From: Asticcacaulis sp. AND118
GTDB taxonomy: Bacteria > Pseudomonadota > Alphaproteobacteria > Caulobacterales > Caulobacteraceae
Assembly (NCBI RefSeq): GCF_020535245.1
Contig: NZ_CP084911.1
Coordinates: forward strand, 659,001-723,000
Direction of reading: 5' to 3'
Length of the DNA stretch: 64,000 nucleotides
This document shows positions 1 through 7,970 of this stretch, piece after piece. Below the pieces are notes generated by a model, which worked only from the letters and a program-made list of their open reading frames with translations, searched no databases and had not been told where the DNA came from. The translations under genes were made by a program, and so were the position numbers. Within the stretch, counting starts at the first letter, position 1; each line of letters opens with the position of its first letter.

Positions 1-123
1 CAGGACGATGCCCTCCAGCAGATCGCCAAGGGTCAAGTCCTTGTGTTCGGCGAGGGCTTTGAGAACTTTCAAGATGCGCGTCTCGACGCGAATCCCCGTT
101 TGAACCCGTTCAATCGTTGCCAT
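1..123 (-). CDS. partial small hypothetical protein (ribbon-helix-helix-like)
   Basis: Only the first 41 codons are inside the window; the gene runs off the left edge. The product begins MATIERVQTG and continues with a charged, helix-forming stretch (VETRILKVLKALAEHKDLTLGDLLEGIVL). It resembles small bacterial proteins of ribbon-helix-helix type, but the family cannot be fixed from this much. An alternative ATG lies 9 bases upstream at 132, but an AAGG element sits directly against it and is better spaced for the ATG at 123. The upstream DNA is very AT-rich and could carry its promoter. Reading frame and start are seen; the DNA-binding idea is inference. Confidence 0.5.
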   Translation of the reverse strand, partial: MATIERVQTGIRVETRILKVLKALAEHKDLTLGDLLEGIVL

Positions 124-624
124 TGCTGTCATCCTTGGAATAGATTTGTACAAATGTATGCATATATCAAATTATGGTATTTTGCAAATAATTGTTATAA
201 TTATACATATATATGACATTGATGCGGTTTGTGCCTTGGGAAACGCAGCGCCTGCGGCGAGGGGACTGGGATCGATCCGCGCAGCACAGGCGGGGGTCGA
301 GGCTTCATCGACATGCTTGTTCACGTCCGCCCCACGCGCACGCAACGACACAATCCTCTGTTGCTCACCGCCTAGGCCCCTGCATCCCGCAGTATCTCTA
401 AATGAGCCAAGCTGTCCGCTTTCGCAGCCTGATACCTCCGGCAGCCGAGCGGCTGACCGCGCCGCGCAAAAATAAGTTGCCGAACCGCTTCTGAATGACC
501 TGCAAAGTTAAGTGTGCAGGTCGAGACCTTGTTCGAAGAAGGCGATCTCAGCGTCAGATTTGCGAGATGTCTTCGTATCAGGAACGGTGACAGCTCGGGG
601 GCGAGTGCATTTAAAGGTTCACAA
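124..624. other. gene-free AT-rich stretch
   Basis: About 500 bases with no convincing gene. The left third (about 140-220) is strongly AT-rich with several short inverted A/T runs and probably holds the promoter of the leftward partial gene. The remainder is GC-richer. Open frames cross it on both strands, but none has a ribosome site, a recognisable domain or a plausible start. The promoter of the EF-hand gene should lie in the last 100 bases. No hexamer pair is clear enough to name. Confidence 0.5.
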
Positions 625-1035
625 ATGACATTGCGAAACATCAAGATTCTTTTCAGCCTACTCTTTCCGTTGGCCGCAGCGTCCGGTGCGGTGCTCGCCC
701 AGTCCGACGACAGTCCCGGCGCTCGGTTCGCGACGGCGGACGCTAATCGCGACGGCAGCACCACGCGCGCGGAATGGGAGAGCTACCGCATGAGCCAGTT
801 CGATCGCGTTGATCGCAATCGCGACGGCTTCATTTCCGCTGCGGACGTCCCGCGCTTTCTGCAGAACAGCGACCGCGCCCAAAAGCTTCAAGACACCATT
901 AGGCACCTTGACCAGAACGGCGACGCCAAGCTTAGTCGCGCCGAATTCACGAATGCGCCGGCTCTCGGCTTTGAAAAATATGACCTGAACAAGAACGGCG
1001 TGATCGATCCCTTGGAGCGTGAGGCGGCGCGCTGA
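625..1035 (+). CDS. secreted EF-hand calcium-binding protein
   Basis: 136-residue product with a signal peptide (hydrophobic core at residues 6-20, cleavage likely after AVLA, about residue 25) and four EF-hand-like 12-residue loops. These are DANRDGSTTRAE (39-50), DRNRDGFISAAD (63-74), DQNGDAKLSRAE (96-107) and DLNKNGVIDPLE (120-131). All carry the acidic or Asn residues that ligate calcium at positions 1, 3 and 5 and a terminal acidic residue. It is therefore probably a periplasmic calcium-binding or calcium-buffering protein of the calerythrin-like bacterial type. The ATG at 625 was chosen because AAAGG lies 7-8 bases upstream and the signal peptide begins there; the frame stays open further upstream without a better start. 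It stands alone, and no partner is evident. Confidence 0.85.
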   Translation: MTLRNIKILFSLLFPLAAASGAVLAQSDDSPGARFATADANRDGSTTRAEWESYRMSQFDRVDRNRDGFISAADVPRFLQNSDRAQKLQDTIRHLDQNGDAKLSRAEFTNAPALGFEKYDLNKNGVIDPLEREAAR

Positions 1036-1098
1036 CCGGAGACGGCGCGCCCTGGTCAAAGGCCTGCGCGCGCCGCCACTGTGGTTAGAGACGTAATC

Positions 1099-1116
1099 AA
1101 TATACATATGTATATT
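1099..1116. repeat. 18-bp perfect AT palindrome
   Basis: AATATACATATGTATATT reads the same on both strands. It lies 63 bases after the EF-hand gene in a short AT-rich island. It could be a regulator site or part of a promoter for the downstream genes; it has no loop and no T-run, so a terminator is unlikely. The role is inference only. Confidence 0.5.
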
Positions 1117-1174
1117 TACACCAAATTTGCTTTGGATCATTTGTCTCCATCTCGATCAATGAGATGGTAGCAAA

Positions 1175-1390
1175 ATGAACCTTTCCGATATTGACCCTCG
1201 AACGGCGCTGACCGTCTTCAAACCAGTGCTCGTGGCCGGCATCGTTTGGGCCGGCGATGTGACGGTCGAATCCGGACCCGACCTCCCCTTTCAGCACGGC
1301 TCCGACACGCTACACACTGCGGTCAGCTTATTCGCTTGCCTTGAGCCCAGGTTCCGGTGTGACCGCCTCAGCGCGAGCGAAACCCAATGA
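1175..1390 (+). CDS. possible small hypothetical protein, coupled to the acetyltransferase
   Basis: A 71-codon frame starting at an ATG preceded by GAGATGG, ending in an ATGA overlap with the start of the GNAT gene at 1387. That overlap is the usual sign of translational coupling and is the main reason to list it. The translation shows no domain, signal peptide or familiar motif, and the Cys/Arg-rich C-terminus looks non-coding. It could equally be chance open frame in an otherwise gene-free 350-base stretch. I do not recognise it. Confidence 0.25.
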   Translation: MNLSDIDPRTALTVFKPVLVAGIVWAGDVTVESGPDLPFQHGSDTLHTAVSLFACLEPRFRCDRLSASETQ

Positions 1391-1896
1391 ATGTGATAAT
1401 CCGCCAGTGGCACGACGGCGACCGGTCTGAAGTCGCCAGGCTTTTTCGTGCTTATATCGGCGAAATCGCCGCAGACCTTTCCTACCAGTCGTTCGATGAA
1501 GAGGTCGCTTCGCTTCCAGGCTACTATATCCCTCCCTTTGGCGGGCTCTGGGTCGCCGACGCTGGTGATCGACTGCTGGGTTGCGGCGCGCTGCGCCCAT
1601 TGGCAGAACCCGGAACGTGCGAACTGAAACGCTTGTACATCGCGCCTGAAATGCGCGGCCGGGGTATCGCTACCCGTTTCATCGAAGTCATCTCGCGGTC
1701 TGCCTGTATAGCTGGATATTCCGAGATGAAGCTTGAGTCCCTGCCGACCATGGTCGATGCGCAGCGGCTCTATCTGAAGCTCGGCTTCGAGTTCACGTCC
1801 CCCTACATGTATTCTCCCATCCCAGGGACTGTCTTTATGCGCCTGATGCTGGCACGGGAGGCCCGCGTCCTTGGCGTTGACGGCGTCGACAAATGA
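1387..1896 (+). CDS. GNAT family N-acetyltransferase
   Basis: 169 residues, the usual length for a single GNAT fold. The acetyl-CoA-binding motif A is clear: beta strand ELKRLYIAP (79-87) followed by the pyrophosphate loop RGRGIA (90-95) and helix TRFIEVI. Motif B is represented by DAQRLYLKLGFEF, the typical tail where the acyl acceptor site closes. The N-terminal IIRQWHDGDRSEVARLF is also typical of the family. It transfers an acetyl group from acetyl-CoA to an amine; the substrate cannot be told from sequence. The start overlaps the stop of a doubtful small frame by four bases, and the ribosome site is weak. It is probably cytoplasmic. Confidence 0.88.
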   Translation: MNVIIRQWHDGDRSEVARLFRAYIGEIAADLSYQSFDEEVASLPGYYIPPFGGLWVADAGDRLLGCGALRPLAEPGTCELKRLYIAPEMRGRGIATRFIEVISRSACIAGYSEMKLESLPTMVDAQRLYLKLGFEFTSPYMYSPIPGTVFMRLMLAREARVLGVDGVDK

Positions 1897-2190
1897 GGCG
1901 CCGCTCTGGTTATGACTCGCAGCGCCGCGGAGCGGGCACTTTCAGGCGCCTCGCTTATGAGTGCCGGCAAAGTCATGACCGAAGCTATCGGCTTCGCGCC
2001 CGCGACGCTGAGCCCAGTCGCGATCCCGCAGATTCTACACCGTATTTGCAAGCCAGATAATATTCTCCGACAGCCTCTGGTGAAGGCAAATGAAGGCCGA
2101 GAACGCCCGCGCACAGGGCTGTTGTCGCTGGAAACGTTCTGAGTCTGAGTTCAGCGAGGGAGACAAAAAACACTTGCGCCTTTATTAATG
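1897..2190. other. gene-free stretch upstream of the TrmB-like regulator
   Basis: Nearly 300 bases in which I see no supported gene. Overlapping open frames occur on both strands, but none has a family resemblance or good ribosome site. The promoter for the regulator at 2209 is expected at the right-hand end, where the DNA turns AT-rich. Confidence 0.4.
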
Positions 2191-2204
2191 GTAGTAATAA
2201 CTAC
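2191..2204. promoter_or_regulatory. inverted repeat at the start of the TrmB-like gene
   Basis: GTAGT-AATA-ACTAC is a perfect 5-4-5 inverted repeat directly before the ATG at 2209 and just inside the alternative ATG at 2188. A regulator bound here would block initiation, so it is a reasonable autoregulatory operator. The repeat is seen; the function is inference. Confidence 0.35.
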
Positions 2205-2208
2205 TAAT

Positions 2209-3054
2209 ATGAATGAAGTTGACCAAAGTCTTACCGCCTTCGGTTTTACGGAGCTTGAATCGCGCCTTTACGCCGAGCTCTTAAAACGCTCGCCGGCGAC
2301 CGGCTACAGGCTGTCGCGCGCTGTGGGCAAAGCGACAGCCAATACCTATCAGGCCCTTGAGTGTCTCGTGCGTAAAGGGGCCGTGATTGGCGATGATGCC
2401 GAGCCGCGGAGTTATCGTCCCGTACCGCCTTCTGAATTATTTGCTGTATTAAAGCGAACTTTCCTGAGCCAGTCGGAGGCGGCTGAAAAAGCGCTTTCAA
2501 GCCTGCACGCGCCCGCGCCGGAAGATCGGCTTTATCACCTTAAATCCCTGCCGCAGGCGCTTGAGCGGGCCTGTCAGATGATTGACAGCGCTCAGGAAAC
2601 CTTGCTGTTTGATCTCTTTGCGCAGCCATTTGAGATGCTGCGCGAGGGATTAATTCGCGCGCATTCCCGTGGTGTTCTTGTGGGGGGGCTTGTCTATGCC
2701 CCCGATCCCGACGCCCCTTTTTCCACGCAACTTGCCCCGGGTGCGCCGTTTGTCACGGATCGCTGGCCCGGACGACAGTTAACGCTGATTGCCGACGCCC
2801 GCGAAGTGCTCGTGGCCCTCATCGGACACGACGCGGCCTCGATACGCACGGGCTTCTGGACGGATTCCGCCTATCTGTCCTGTCTTCACCATTCTGGGCT
2901 TGCTTCGGAAATGCGCCTTGCCGCTGCGCTAGGTAACACAGGGGATCCGCTCAAGCGTTTCGGCCTTCTAACCTCCATGCCCCCCGGACTGCGTGATCTA
3001 ACGGGCACCTCTGATGCGCACGAACCGCCGCTTATATCCCTGCAGAAAGATTAA
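2209..3054 (+). CDS. TrmB-like transcriptional regulator
   Basis: 281 residues. The N-terminal 75 residues form a winged helix-turn-helix of TrmB type: LTAFGFTELESRLYAELLK, then TGYRLSRAVGKATANTYQALECLVRKGAV, followed by the wing. The central helical linker (QSEAAEKALSSL) and the PLD-like effector region (SAQETLLFDLF onward) also match TrmB-family architecture, in which a sugar or other small molecule is sensed C-terminally. The ATG at 2209 was preferred over 2188 because it gives the usual short N-terminus before the first helix and leaves the inverted repeat outside the coding region; neither start has a good ribosome site. The next gene starts 4 bases after the stop, so both are probably co-transcribed and the protease may be its target. 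Confidence 0.7.
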   Translation: MNEVDQSLTAFGFTELESRLYAELLKRSPATGYRLSRAVGKATANTYQALECLVRKGAVIGDDAEPRSYRPVPPSELFAVLKRTFLSQSEAAEKALSSLHAPAPEDRLYHLKSLPQALERACQMIDSAQETLLFDLFAQPFEMLREGLIRAHSRGVLVGGLVYAPDPDAPFSTQLAPGAPFVTDRWPGRQLTLIADAREVLVALIGHDAASIRTGFWTDSAYLSCLHHSGLASEMRLAAALGNTGDPLKRFGLLTSMPPGLRDLTGTSDAHEPPLISLQKD

Positions 3055-3058
3055 GATC

Positions 3059-4315
3059 GTGACCCTCGCAACCCGCCGTTTCTTTATGTCCACCCTGTCC
3101 ATGTTGACACTTGCGGGGTCGTCCGCACTGGCTCGCTCAACAAATCATCCAGACATATTAGATGCCATTGCCTCACGCGATATCGACGCGTTGGAAGCGT
3201 GGCGGGGCGAGGGTGACGATAAACAACTGGCGGACGCGGTGGTTTTGGCACTCAGACATAAGGACGAACACGCCATAGCCAGACTGACGGCATTCGCGGC
3301 GTCAAATGCCCCGGTGAAGATGCGCGCAACGGCGTTAACGGAACTGGGAGCTATATATTTGCGTCAGAGCCAGTTTTCGCTCTCCCATAAGGCGTTTACC
3401 GCCGCCGGAGAGCTCGACCCTTCGCTCGCAAGTGAAGTCCAGACTCAGACCACCGCTTTTGTCGCCGCGCTTTCGCAGGCTCCGGCCATGTCCCTGGTGC
3501 AATCTGACCCGACGACCCTTCCTTTGACACGTGATCTCGCGGGGCTTGCGCGCATCGATGTGGCGTTTGACGCGAATAGCCTGTCGGCGGTGCTTGATAG
3601 TGGTGCGGCTTTTTCGACTATCACTCAAACAACCGCCCAGAAACTGGGGCTCACATTCCTTGAGTCCTCAGCGTCAGTAGGCAGTGTGAGTCGTGCGGCT
3701 ATAACCACGCGGTTCGCTGTGGCCTCAAAACTGAGGATCGGCAAGGCCGTGCTAAAGGACGTCGTTTTTATTGTCTTGCCGGACGAACAACTGAGTTTCG
3801 CCGGTGGGAAGTATACAATCGATGTGATTATCGGTCTGCCCGTTATGCTGGACCTGGGCAAACTCACCTTCGCATCCGAGGGGGTATCGGAAACCTTCAG
3901 CTTCGACGCGAAAGGCAAAACGCCGGGAAAGCCAAATCTCATACTCTCCGGTGTGCAGCCACTTATGCAGGTGCGAACGGCTCAAGGGGGGCATCGGCTT
4001 CGAATGTTTGTCGACACAGGGGCGAGGCAAACCAGCCTGCATCGCACGGCTTTACTCGACTATCCCGACTTGGGGAAACAGGCTGAAACGAAAGCTGCGA
4101 CCGTCGGCGGCGCTGGTGGCACAGCGGTTGACGCCGCCGCGATGGTATTGCCTCGGCTTCTTTTGGAAGCGGCGGGTAGGCAGATCAACTTACCAAACAT
4201 CAGAGTTCTGTCCAAAGCTCAACCCGATCGCCATGGTGAGATCGGACAGGATTTCCTAAGACAGGCTAAGAGTTTTACGCTCGATTTCAACAGCATGATC
4301 CTGTCCATGGCTTAA
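3059..4315 (+). CDS. exported retropepsin-like aspartic protease with two lobes
   Basis: 418 residues from a GTG start 4 bases after the regulator stop. An AGAAAG element lies about 9 bases upstream, and the start gives a TRRFF-type signal peptide (residues 1-26, ending SSALA). After about 130 helical residues come two aspartic-protease half-domains. The first active-site motif is VLDSGAA (catalytic Asp180) and the second is FVDTGAR (Asp319). Each is followed by the hydrophobic-hydrophobic-Gly segment typical of the fold (VDVIIGLPVM and HGEIGQDFL). Bacterial retropepsin-like proteins usually carry one lobe and dimerise; here both catalytic Asp residues are on one chain, so it may act as a monomer. 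It would work in the periplasm. A longer frame from ATG 3014 overlaps the upstream gene and lacks a ribosome site. Confidence 0.75.
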   Translation: MTLATRRFFMSTLSMLTLAGSSALARSTNHPDILDAIASRDIDALEAWRGEGDDKQLADAVVLALRHKDEHAIARLTAFAASNAPVKMRATALTELGAIYLRQSQFSLSHKAFTAAGELDPSLASEVQTQTTAFVAALSQAPAMSLVQSDPTTLPLTRDLAGLARIDVAFDANSLSAVLDSGAAFSTITQTTAQKLGLTFLESSASVGSVSRAAITTRFAVASKLRIGKAVLKDVVFIVLPDEQLSFAGGKYTIDVIIGLPVMLDLGKLTFASEGVSETFSFDAKGKTPGKPNLILSGVQPLMQVRTAQGGHRLRMFVDTGARQTSLHRTALLDYPDLGKQAETKAATVGGAGGTAVDAAAMVLPRLLLEAAGRQINLPNIRVLSKAQPDRHGEIGQDFLRQAKSFTLDFNSMILSMA

Positions 4316-4350
4316 TTGTTCTTACGCGGACGGTTCGCGTCAGTGACAGT

Positions 4351-5685
4351 CTACGCCTCGGCGGTTTGCTGGCGCACCGGCATGACAAGGCGTGCTTCGA
4401 AGCCGTAATCCCGTTGTTCGAATTCCAGTCTTCCGAAATGTAGTTGTGCAATCTTATCGACCAGCGCCAGTCCAAGGCCCGTGCCGGGAACATCGACCTG
4501 AGCGTGGCTTTCTTGCCCGACAGTCCCTCCGCGAACGAATGGGCGACGCAGGCGCGCTGCTTCCTCTTTGGCCATGCCTGGCCCCTGATCACGCACAGCG
4601 AAGATAACCGACTCTTCCTCATGTCTGAGGGCGATCTCAACGGGCGTGACGCCGTATTTTAAGGCGTTCTCGATAAGGTTGATAAGGGCGCGGCTCAGGG
4701 CTTCGCGCCTGACGGCGAGGCGCGGGACAATGCCGGTAACGCTGAAATGCACGTCACAGTCTTCAAAATCGCGAATAATATCAAGGATAAGGGCTTGAGG
4801 ATCAGTTGAGGTGAGGGGTTCGCTGTCATATCCGCGGGCAAAGCACATAAATTGCGACAAAATGGTCTGTATGCGATCTATCTGGCGTTCAGCGAGGGCG
4901 CCATAGGGGAGGCCGGACATTCCCGACATTTCAAAAGCCAGGCGCAGCCGCGACAAGGGCGTACGCAGATCGTGGCTAATTCCAGCCAGAAGGAGATTTC
5001 GATCGAGGTCCGCTTGTTCCCTCCGCAGAACCATTGCGTTGAAACTGCGCCCCAGCGCCGCAAGTTCGCTCGGTCCGTCTTCCGATATACGGACGGGTCC
5101 ACTGGACTCGTGAACACTATCGGCCATCGACCTCAAACGATCGAGAGGGTTCATAATGACGGTGTGCATTACCAGGGTGGCCAAAACGGCAAGAAAAATA
5201 GCCAGCATGACCAATGCCAAAGCCACCCATCCGACGGGGTGGGCCGCACGGGGGGAGAGGCTCATCCATGTCGGCTTGCTGTCAAGCGACAGTTCCACCC
5301 ACACTAAACTCTGGCGATTGTCGACGAGGAGCACTTTGATCCCGCGTTCTCGAAGGCTATTTACAAGAGCCATCATGAAACGTCGCTGCAAATGCTGCAC
5401 AGCGGGTCTGGCGTCGGGCGGGGGTGACGACCTGAATTCAATTTCCGCCGAGGCACGGATGAGGCTTAAGAGTTTCGGACGCTGCGACTCTGGCGACGTC
5501 TGTAGCAAAAGCACCGTATTGGCCAGATTATCTCCGGCGATGCGGGCGAAGGTACGGGTCTGGGGCAAGACGATAAAGGCAAAAACCAGTGCCAGCGTAA
5601 CGATCTGCCCCAGGAGTATAAGACCCAGCGTCCCAAAAAGCGTCTGACCCCACAGGCTGCTGAGCGGGTTGCGGAAAGTGGCCAT
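4351..5685 (-). CDS. EnvZ-like sensor histidine kinase
   Basis: 444 residues. TM1 is near residues 13-40 and TM2 near 150-175, framing a periplasmic sensor of about 110 residues. A HAMP linker (MNPLDRLRSMAD) follows, then the H box ISHDLRTPLSRL with phospho-acceptor His238. The ATPase domain has N box LINLIENALKYG, G1 box VRDQGPGMA and G2 box GTGLGLALV. All catalytic motifs are intact. The ATG at 5685 (MATFRNPLSS) starts cleanly before TM1; the frame is open further upstream but would overlap the neighbouring gene. OmpR-type kinases normally sit next to their response regulator, and none is present here, so the partner must be elsewhere. It converges with the protease gene, 35 bases away. Confidence 0.9.
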   Translation of the reverse strand: MATFRNPLSSLWGQTLFGTLGLILLGQIVTLALVFAFIVLPQTRTFARIAGDNLANTVLLLQTSPESQRPKLLSLIRASAEIEFRSSPPPDARPAVQHLQRRFMMALVNSLRERGIKVLLVDNRQSLVWVELSLDSKPTWMSLSPRAAHPVGWVALALVMLAIFLAVLATLVMHTVIMNPLDRLRSMADSVHESSGPVRISEDGPSELAALGRSFNAMVLRREQADLDRNLLLAGISHDLRTPLSRLRLAFEMSGMSGLPYGALAERQIDRIQTILSQFMCFARGYDSEPLTSTDPQALILDIIRDFEDCDVHFSVTGIVPRLAVRREALSRALINLIENALKYGVTPVEIALRHEEESVIFAVRDQGPGMAKEEAARLRRPFVRGGTVGQESHAQVDVPGTGLGLALVDKIAQLHFGRLEFEQRDYGFEARLVMPVRQQTAEA

Positions 5686-5761
5686 AGCAGTGTGTCTCAG
5701 GCGCGGGACGAAGTGGGGAAGGCACCCCGCGGTAACGCAGGGTGCGCATGATAAAAGGCGG

Positions 5762-6286
5762 TCAATAGGCGTGCATGGGATGGCGGCCGTCGTAATACCC
5801 CTTGCGATAACCCGCCCGATAGCCGGGGCCGACAGGGGCGATGTAAACAGGCCTGTAAACGGGCCTGGGTGTGACGAATACAGGTTGGTAGACCACCCCA
5901 ACCGGGCGCGCGGTATAGTAAACGACCGTATATCCCGGAGGCGGTGGAGGCGGCGGAACGTAGCCTTCCGTGTAAACGTAGTAGTGACCTCCAGAGCAGT
6001 TTACGCTTCCCGCTCCGGCCTCTGCGCCGAGAGCCGCCCCGGCGGCAGCGCCTACGGCGGCCCCGGCGGTTCTGTCCCCACGACCGGCCACTTCGCTACC
6101 GATTACGGCGCCGGCAACGGCTCCGACGACGGCGCCGCTGGTCTTGGCCTCGCTTTTCTTCTGGTAGCAATAACCATCATACACGACCTGAGCTTGGGCT
6201 CGGGCGCAAGCGGGCGCTGCGAGGAACAACAGACCGCTCGCCGTAAAGGCCAGGCCAAAATTTTGAAACAGATTTTGAGTGCGCAT
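5762..6286 (-). CDS. glycine-zipper outer-envelope protein with Pro/Tyr-rich tail
   Basis: 174 residues beginning MRTQNLFQNF, with AGGAGA placed 7 bases upstream. A signal peptide (hydrophobic to about residue 28, ending ACARA) is followed by a glycine-zipper segment (SGAVVGAVAGAVIGSE and GAAVGAAAGAALGAEAG, about residues 50-90). This resembles the 2TM glycine-zipper domain of the Rickettsia 17-kDa antigen family, which inserts into or lines the outer membrane. The C-terminal half is low-complexity: seven consecutive prolines, then Tyr/Val/Pro/Gly-rich sequence. The stop lies 76 bases upstream of the histidine kinase, so the two may be co-transcribed. A row of phased direct repeats lies upstream. 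Confidence 0.75.
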   Translation of the reverse strand: MRTQNLFQNFGLAFTASGLLFLAAPACARAQAQVVYDGYCYQKKSEAKTSGAVVGAVAGAVIGSEVAGRGDRTAGAAVGAAAGAALGAEAGAGSVNCSGGHYYVYTEGYVPPPPPPPGYTVVYYTARPVGVVYQPVFVTPRPVYRPVYIAPVGPGYRAGYRKGYYDGRHPMHAY

Positions 6287-6349
6287 AATGTTCTCCTGAC
6301 TGGTGCTTTGGCGGAATGCCAAAGTAATAACAGTATTCACTTAAGTAAA

Positions 6350-6375
6350 ATGAACTGAATATGAATAAAAATGAA
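6350..6375 (-). promoter_or_regulatory. phased TTCAT direct repeats upstream of glycine-zipper gene
   Basis: On the minus strand TTCAT occurs three times, at 6375-6371, 6365-6361 and 6354-6350, that is at 10- and 11-base steps on one face of the helix. A longer unit AGTTCATTTT is repeated exactly 21 bases apart. Direct repeats with this phasing are the classic binding layout of OmpR/PhoB-family response regulators. They lie 64 bases before the glycine-zipper start, and the kinase gene follows it. The spacing is seen; the binding is inference. Confidence 0.45.
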
Positions 6376-6461
6376 CTATTTTGCGAATTATAAATTCAAT
6401 ATTGCAATGCATTAATAATAGAAAATATCTATTTAATGCTCAATATAAATTCCGCTTCAAT

Positions 6462-7097
6462 TTAGAATCTGCGCCGCCAATTCACACTGATGCCGTGACC
6501 CTCCCATGTTGGATTTTGAGGGGGCTTGCCGCCATTTGAAATATGGCCAAAATGATTGGCGATTTCGATCGTTGAGGACGGGGTTACGTCGAAGCCCAGA
6601 CCGCCTCCCCAACGCAGATAGCCATTGATGCCGCTGCCGCCTGAGGGAAACGGTTGGCTTGGCGACCAGTAAACCTGGTACATTGCATCCACAAAAAGGT
6701 GAGCACGGTCAATGTTAATCGCGTTATAGCGGAAGCCCAGACCGCCTGTGACGCCCGTAGTCGTGCTGTCCAGACCCTCGCCGTCCGGCGGATAATCGGT
6801 GCGAATGCCGTCCGTATGCATAAGGCCGCCGCGGAGTTGAAGTTCCAGCCCCGAACGGTACTGCCAGGATCGTGTTGCTTCGAGCGAGACCACGTCAATC
6901 GGCCGGTTCTCATGGCTGGGCGAATAGTAGTCGGCGCCAAAGGACCAGGCGTTTTCTTCAACTGAAAACTGCTCTTTGAGCCATTCGCCCTCTGCGGCAA
7001 AGGCCGGCTGACCGGCAAAACTCAGGAGGGAAACGCCGACTAATAGGCAGTGGCGCGCGACAGGGCATAAGGAAACAGGCACGGGAGGCTCCTTCAA
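6462..7097 (-). CDS. pagL: PagL-type lipid A 3-O-deacylase
   Basis: 211 residues with a signal peptide (hydrophobic core about 16-34, ending AFA). The rest alternates amphipathic strands consistent with an eight-stranded outer-membrane barrel and ends in RRRF with a terminal Phe. The family active site is present: NHFGHISNGG with His185 and Ser187, and Glu199 twelve residues further on. The His-x-Ser-N12-Glu spacing matches the PagL triad (His126, Ser128, Glu140 in Pseudomonas). It would remove the 3-O-linked acyl chain of lipid A in the outer membrane, altering permeability and immune recognition. It lies between envelope genes on the same strand with AT-rich DNA after it. Confidence 0.85.
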   Translation of the reverse strand: MKEPPVPVSLCPVARHCLLVGVSLLSFAGQPAFAAEGEWLKEQFSVEENAWSFGADYYSPSHENRPIDVVSLEATRSWQYRSGLELQLRGGLMHTDGIRTDYPPDGEGLDSTTTGVTGGLGFRYNAINIDRAHLFVDAMYQVYWSPSQPFPSGGSGINGYLRWGGGLGFDVTPSSTIEIANHFGHISNGGKPPQNPTWEGHGISVNWRRRF

Positions 7098-7253
7098 GAT
7101 TCAAACTCAAAGGGTGGTACGGGCCGGAACCCTCATTTCTGACGGTCACTTTTTGCGCGGGGCGACAAAAATCGGAGGCGAAACAGGAGACGGCTGACCG
7201 CTCATCTCCCGACCGCAGCGCGATCCGCAAACCCTGAGTACAGGCCCTCGTGC

Positions 7254-7970
7254 TTAAAGCGGGGTGCCGGCTCGGCGAGAGGCGGTTTCATTCGATATGC
7301 GTCCATCTGATAGTTCGATCACGCGGTCGAACAGATCAAGCGCTCTGGGATCGTGGGTAACGACAAGCACGCAGGCTCTTCGCTCACGGGTTATCCGCTT
7401 GAACAATTCCATGACCTGACGGCCCCTTACGCTGTCTAGGGCGGCTGTGGGCTCATCGGCTAAAATAAGAGATGGATCGTTGGCCAGGGCGCGGGCGACG
7501 GCAACGCGCTGCTGCTCACCTCCGGACAAGCGCACGGGGAGGCTGTCGATGCGATGGCCGAGGTCCAGGGCTCTCAAAAGATCCGCCGCGTAGTGCTGGG
7601 CCTCCCGGGTCGGCACCCGCGCGATCTCAAGGGCGATGGCCACATTTTCGACGGCTGTGAGGAAAGGGATAAGGTTGGGTTTCTGAAAAACAAACCCGAT
7701 CCGATCACGTCTGTAATCGCGAAGCGTATCGAGTTGTGCACCCGGCCATGACACGCAGGCCTTGTCCATCCACGCCTCTCCACGACTCGGCGGCTCAAGA
7801 AGACCGCAGATCAACAGGAGCGTACTTTTCCCGGACCCGCTGGGCCCCGTTATACCGATCAGTTCCCCACGATGCGCTTCCAGACTGACACCATCCAGCG
7901 CTTTCACCACGCTATCCCCGCTTGGATAGTGGCGTTCCACATTGCGAACGTCGAGAATGACATCGCTCAA
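7254..7970 (-). CDS. ABC transporter ATP-binding protein (MacB/LolD/DevA type)
   Basis: 238 residues with Walker A GPSGSGKST, Q-loop VFQKPN, signature LSGGEQQR, Walker B LILADEPTAALD and the H-loop VVTHD. The sequence is typical of ATPases that energise FtsX/MacB-fold permeases. The start is a TTG at 7970: AGGAGG lies 7 bases upstream, it overlaps the permease stop by four bases (TTGA), and it starts right before the first conserved strand (SDVILDVRNVERHY). Open frame continues upstream but has no other sensible start. It is the last gene of an overlapping three-gene operon (adaptor, permease, ATPase). Confidence 0.9.
   Translation of the reverse strand: MSDVILDVRNVERHYPSGDSVVKALDGVSLEAHRGELIGITGPSGSGKSTLLLICGLLEPPSRGEAWMDKACVSWPGAQLDTLRDYRRDRIGFVFQKPNLIPFLTAVENVAIALEIARVPTREAQHYAADLLRALDLGHRIDSLPVRLSGGEQQRVAVARALANDPSLILADEPTAALDSVRGRQVMELFKRITRERRACVLVVTHDPRALDLFDRVIELSDGRISNETASRRAGTPL

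Noticed and set aside
146-475. Two overlapping plus-strand frames near the left edge
   Set aside because: No ribosome site, low-complexity composition and no domain resemblance; the AT-rich start looks like promoter DNA.
372-764. Minus-strand frame of 130 codons overlapping the EF-hand gene start
   Set aside because: It overlaps a gene with four calcium loops and a signal peptide; I considered a transposase fragment but saw no supporting motif.
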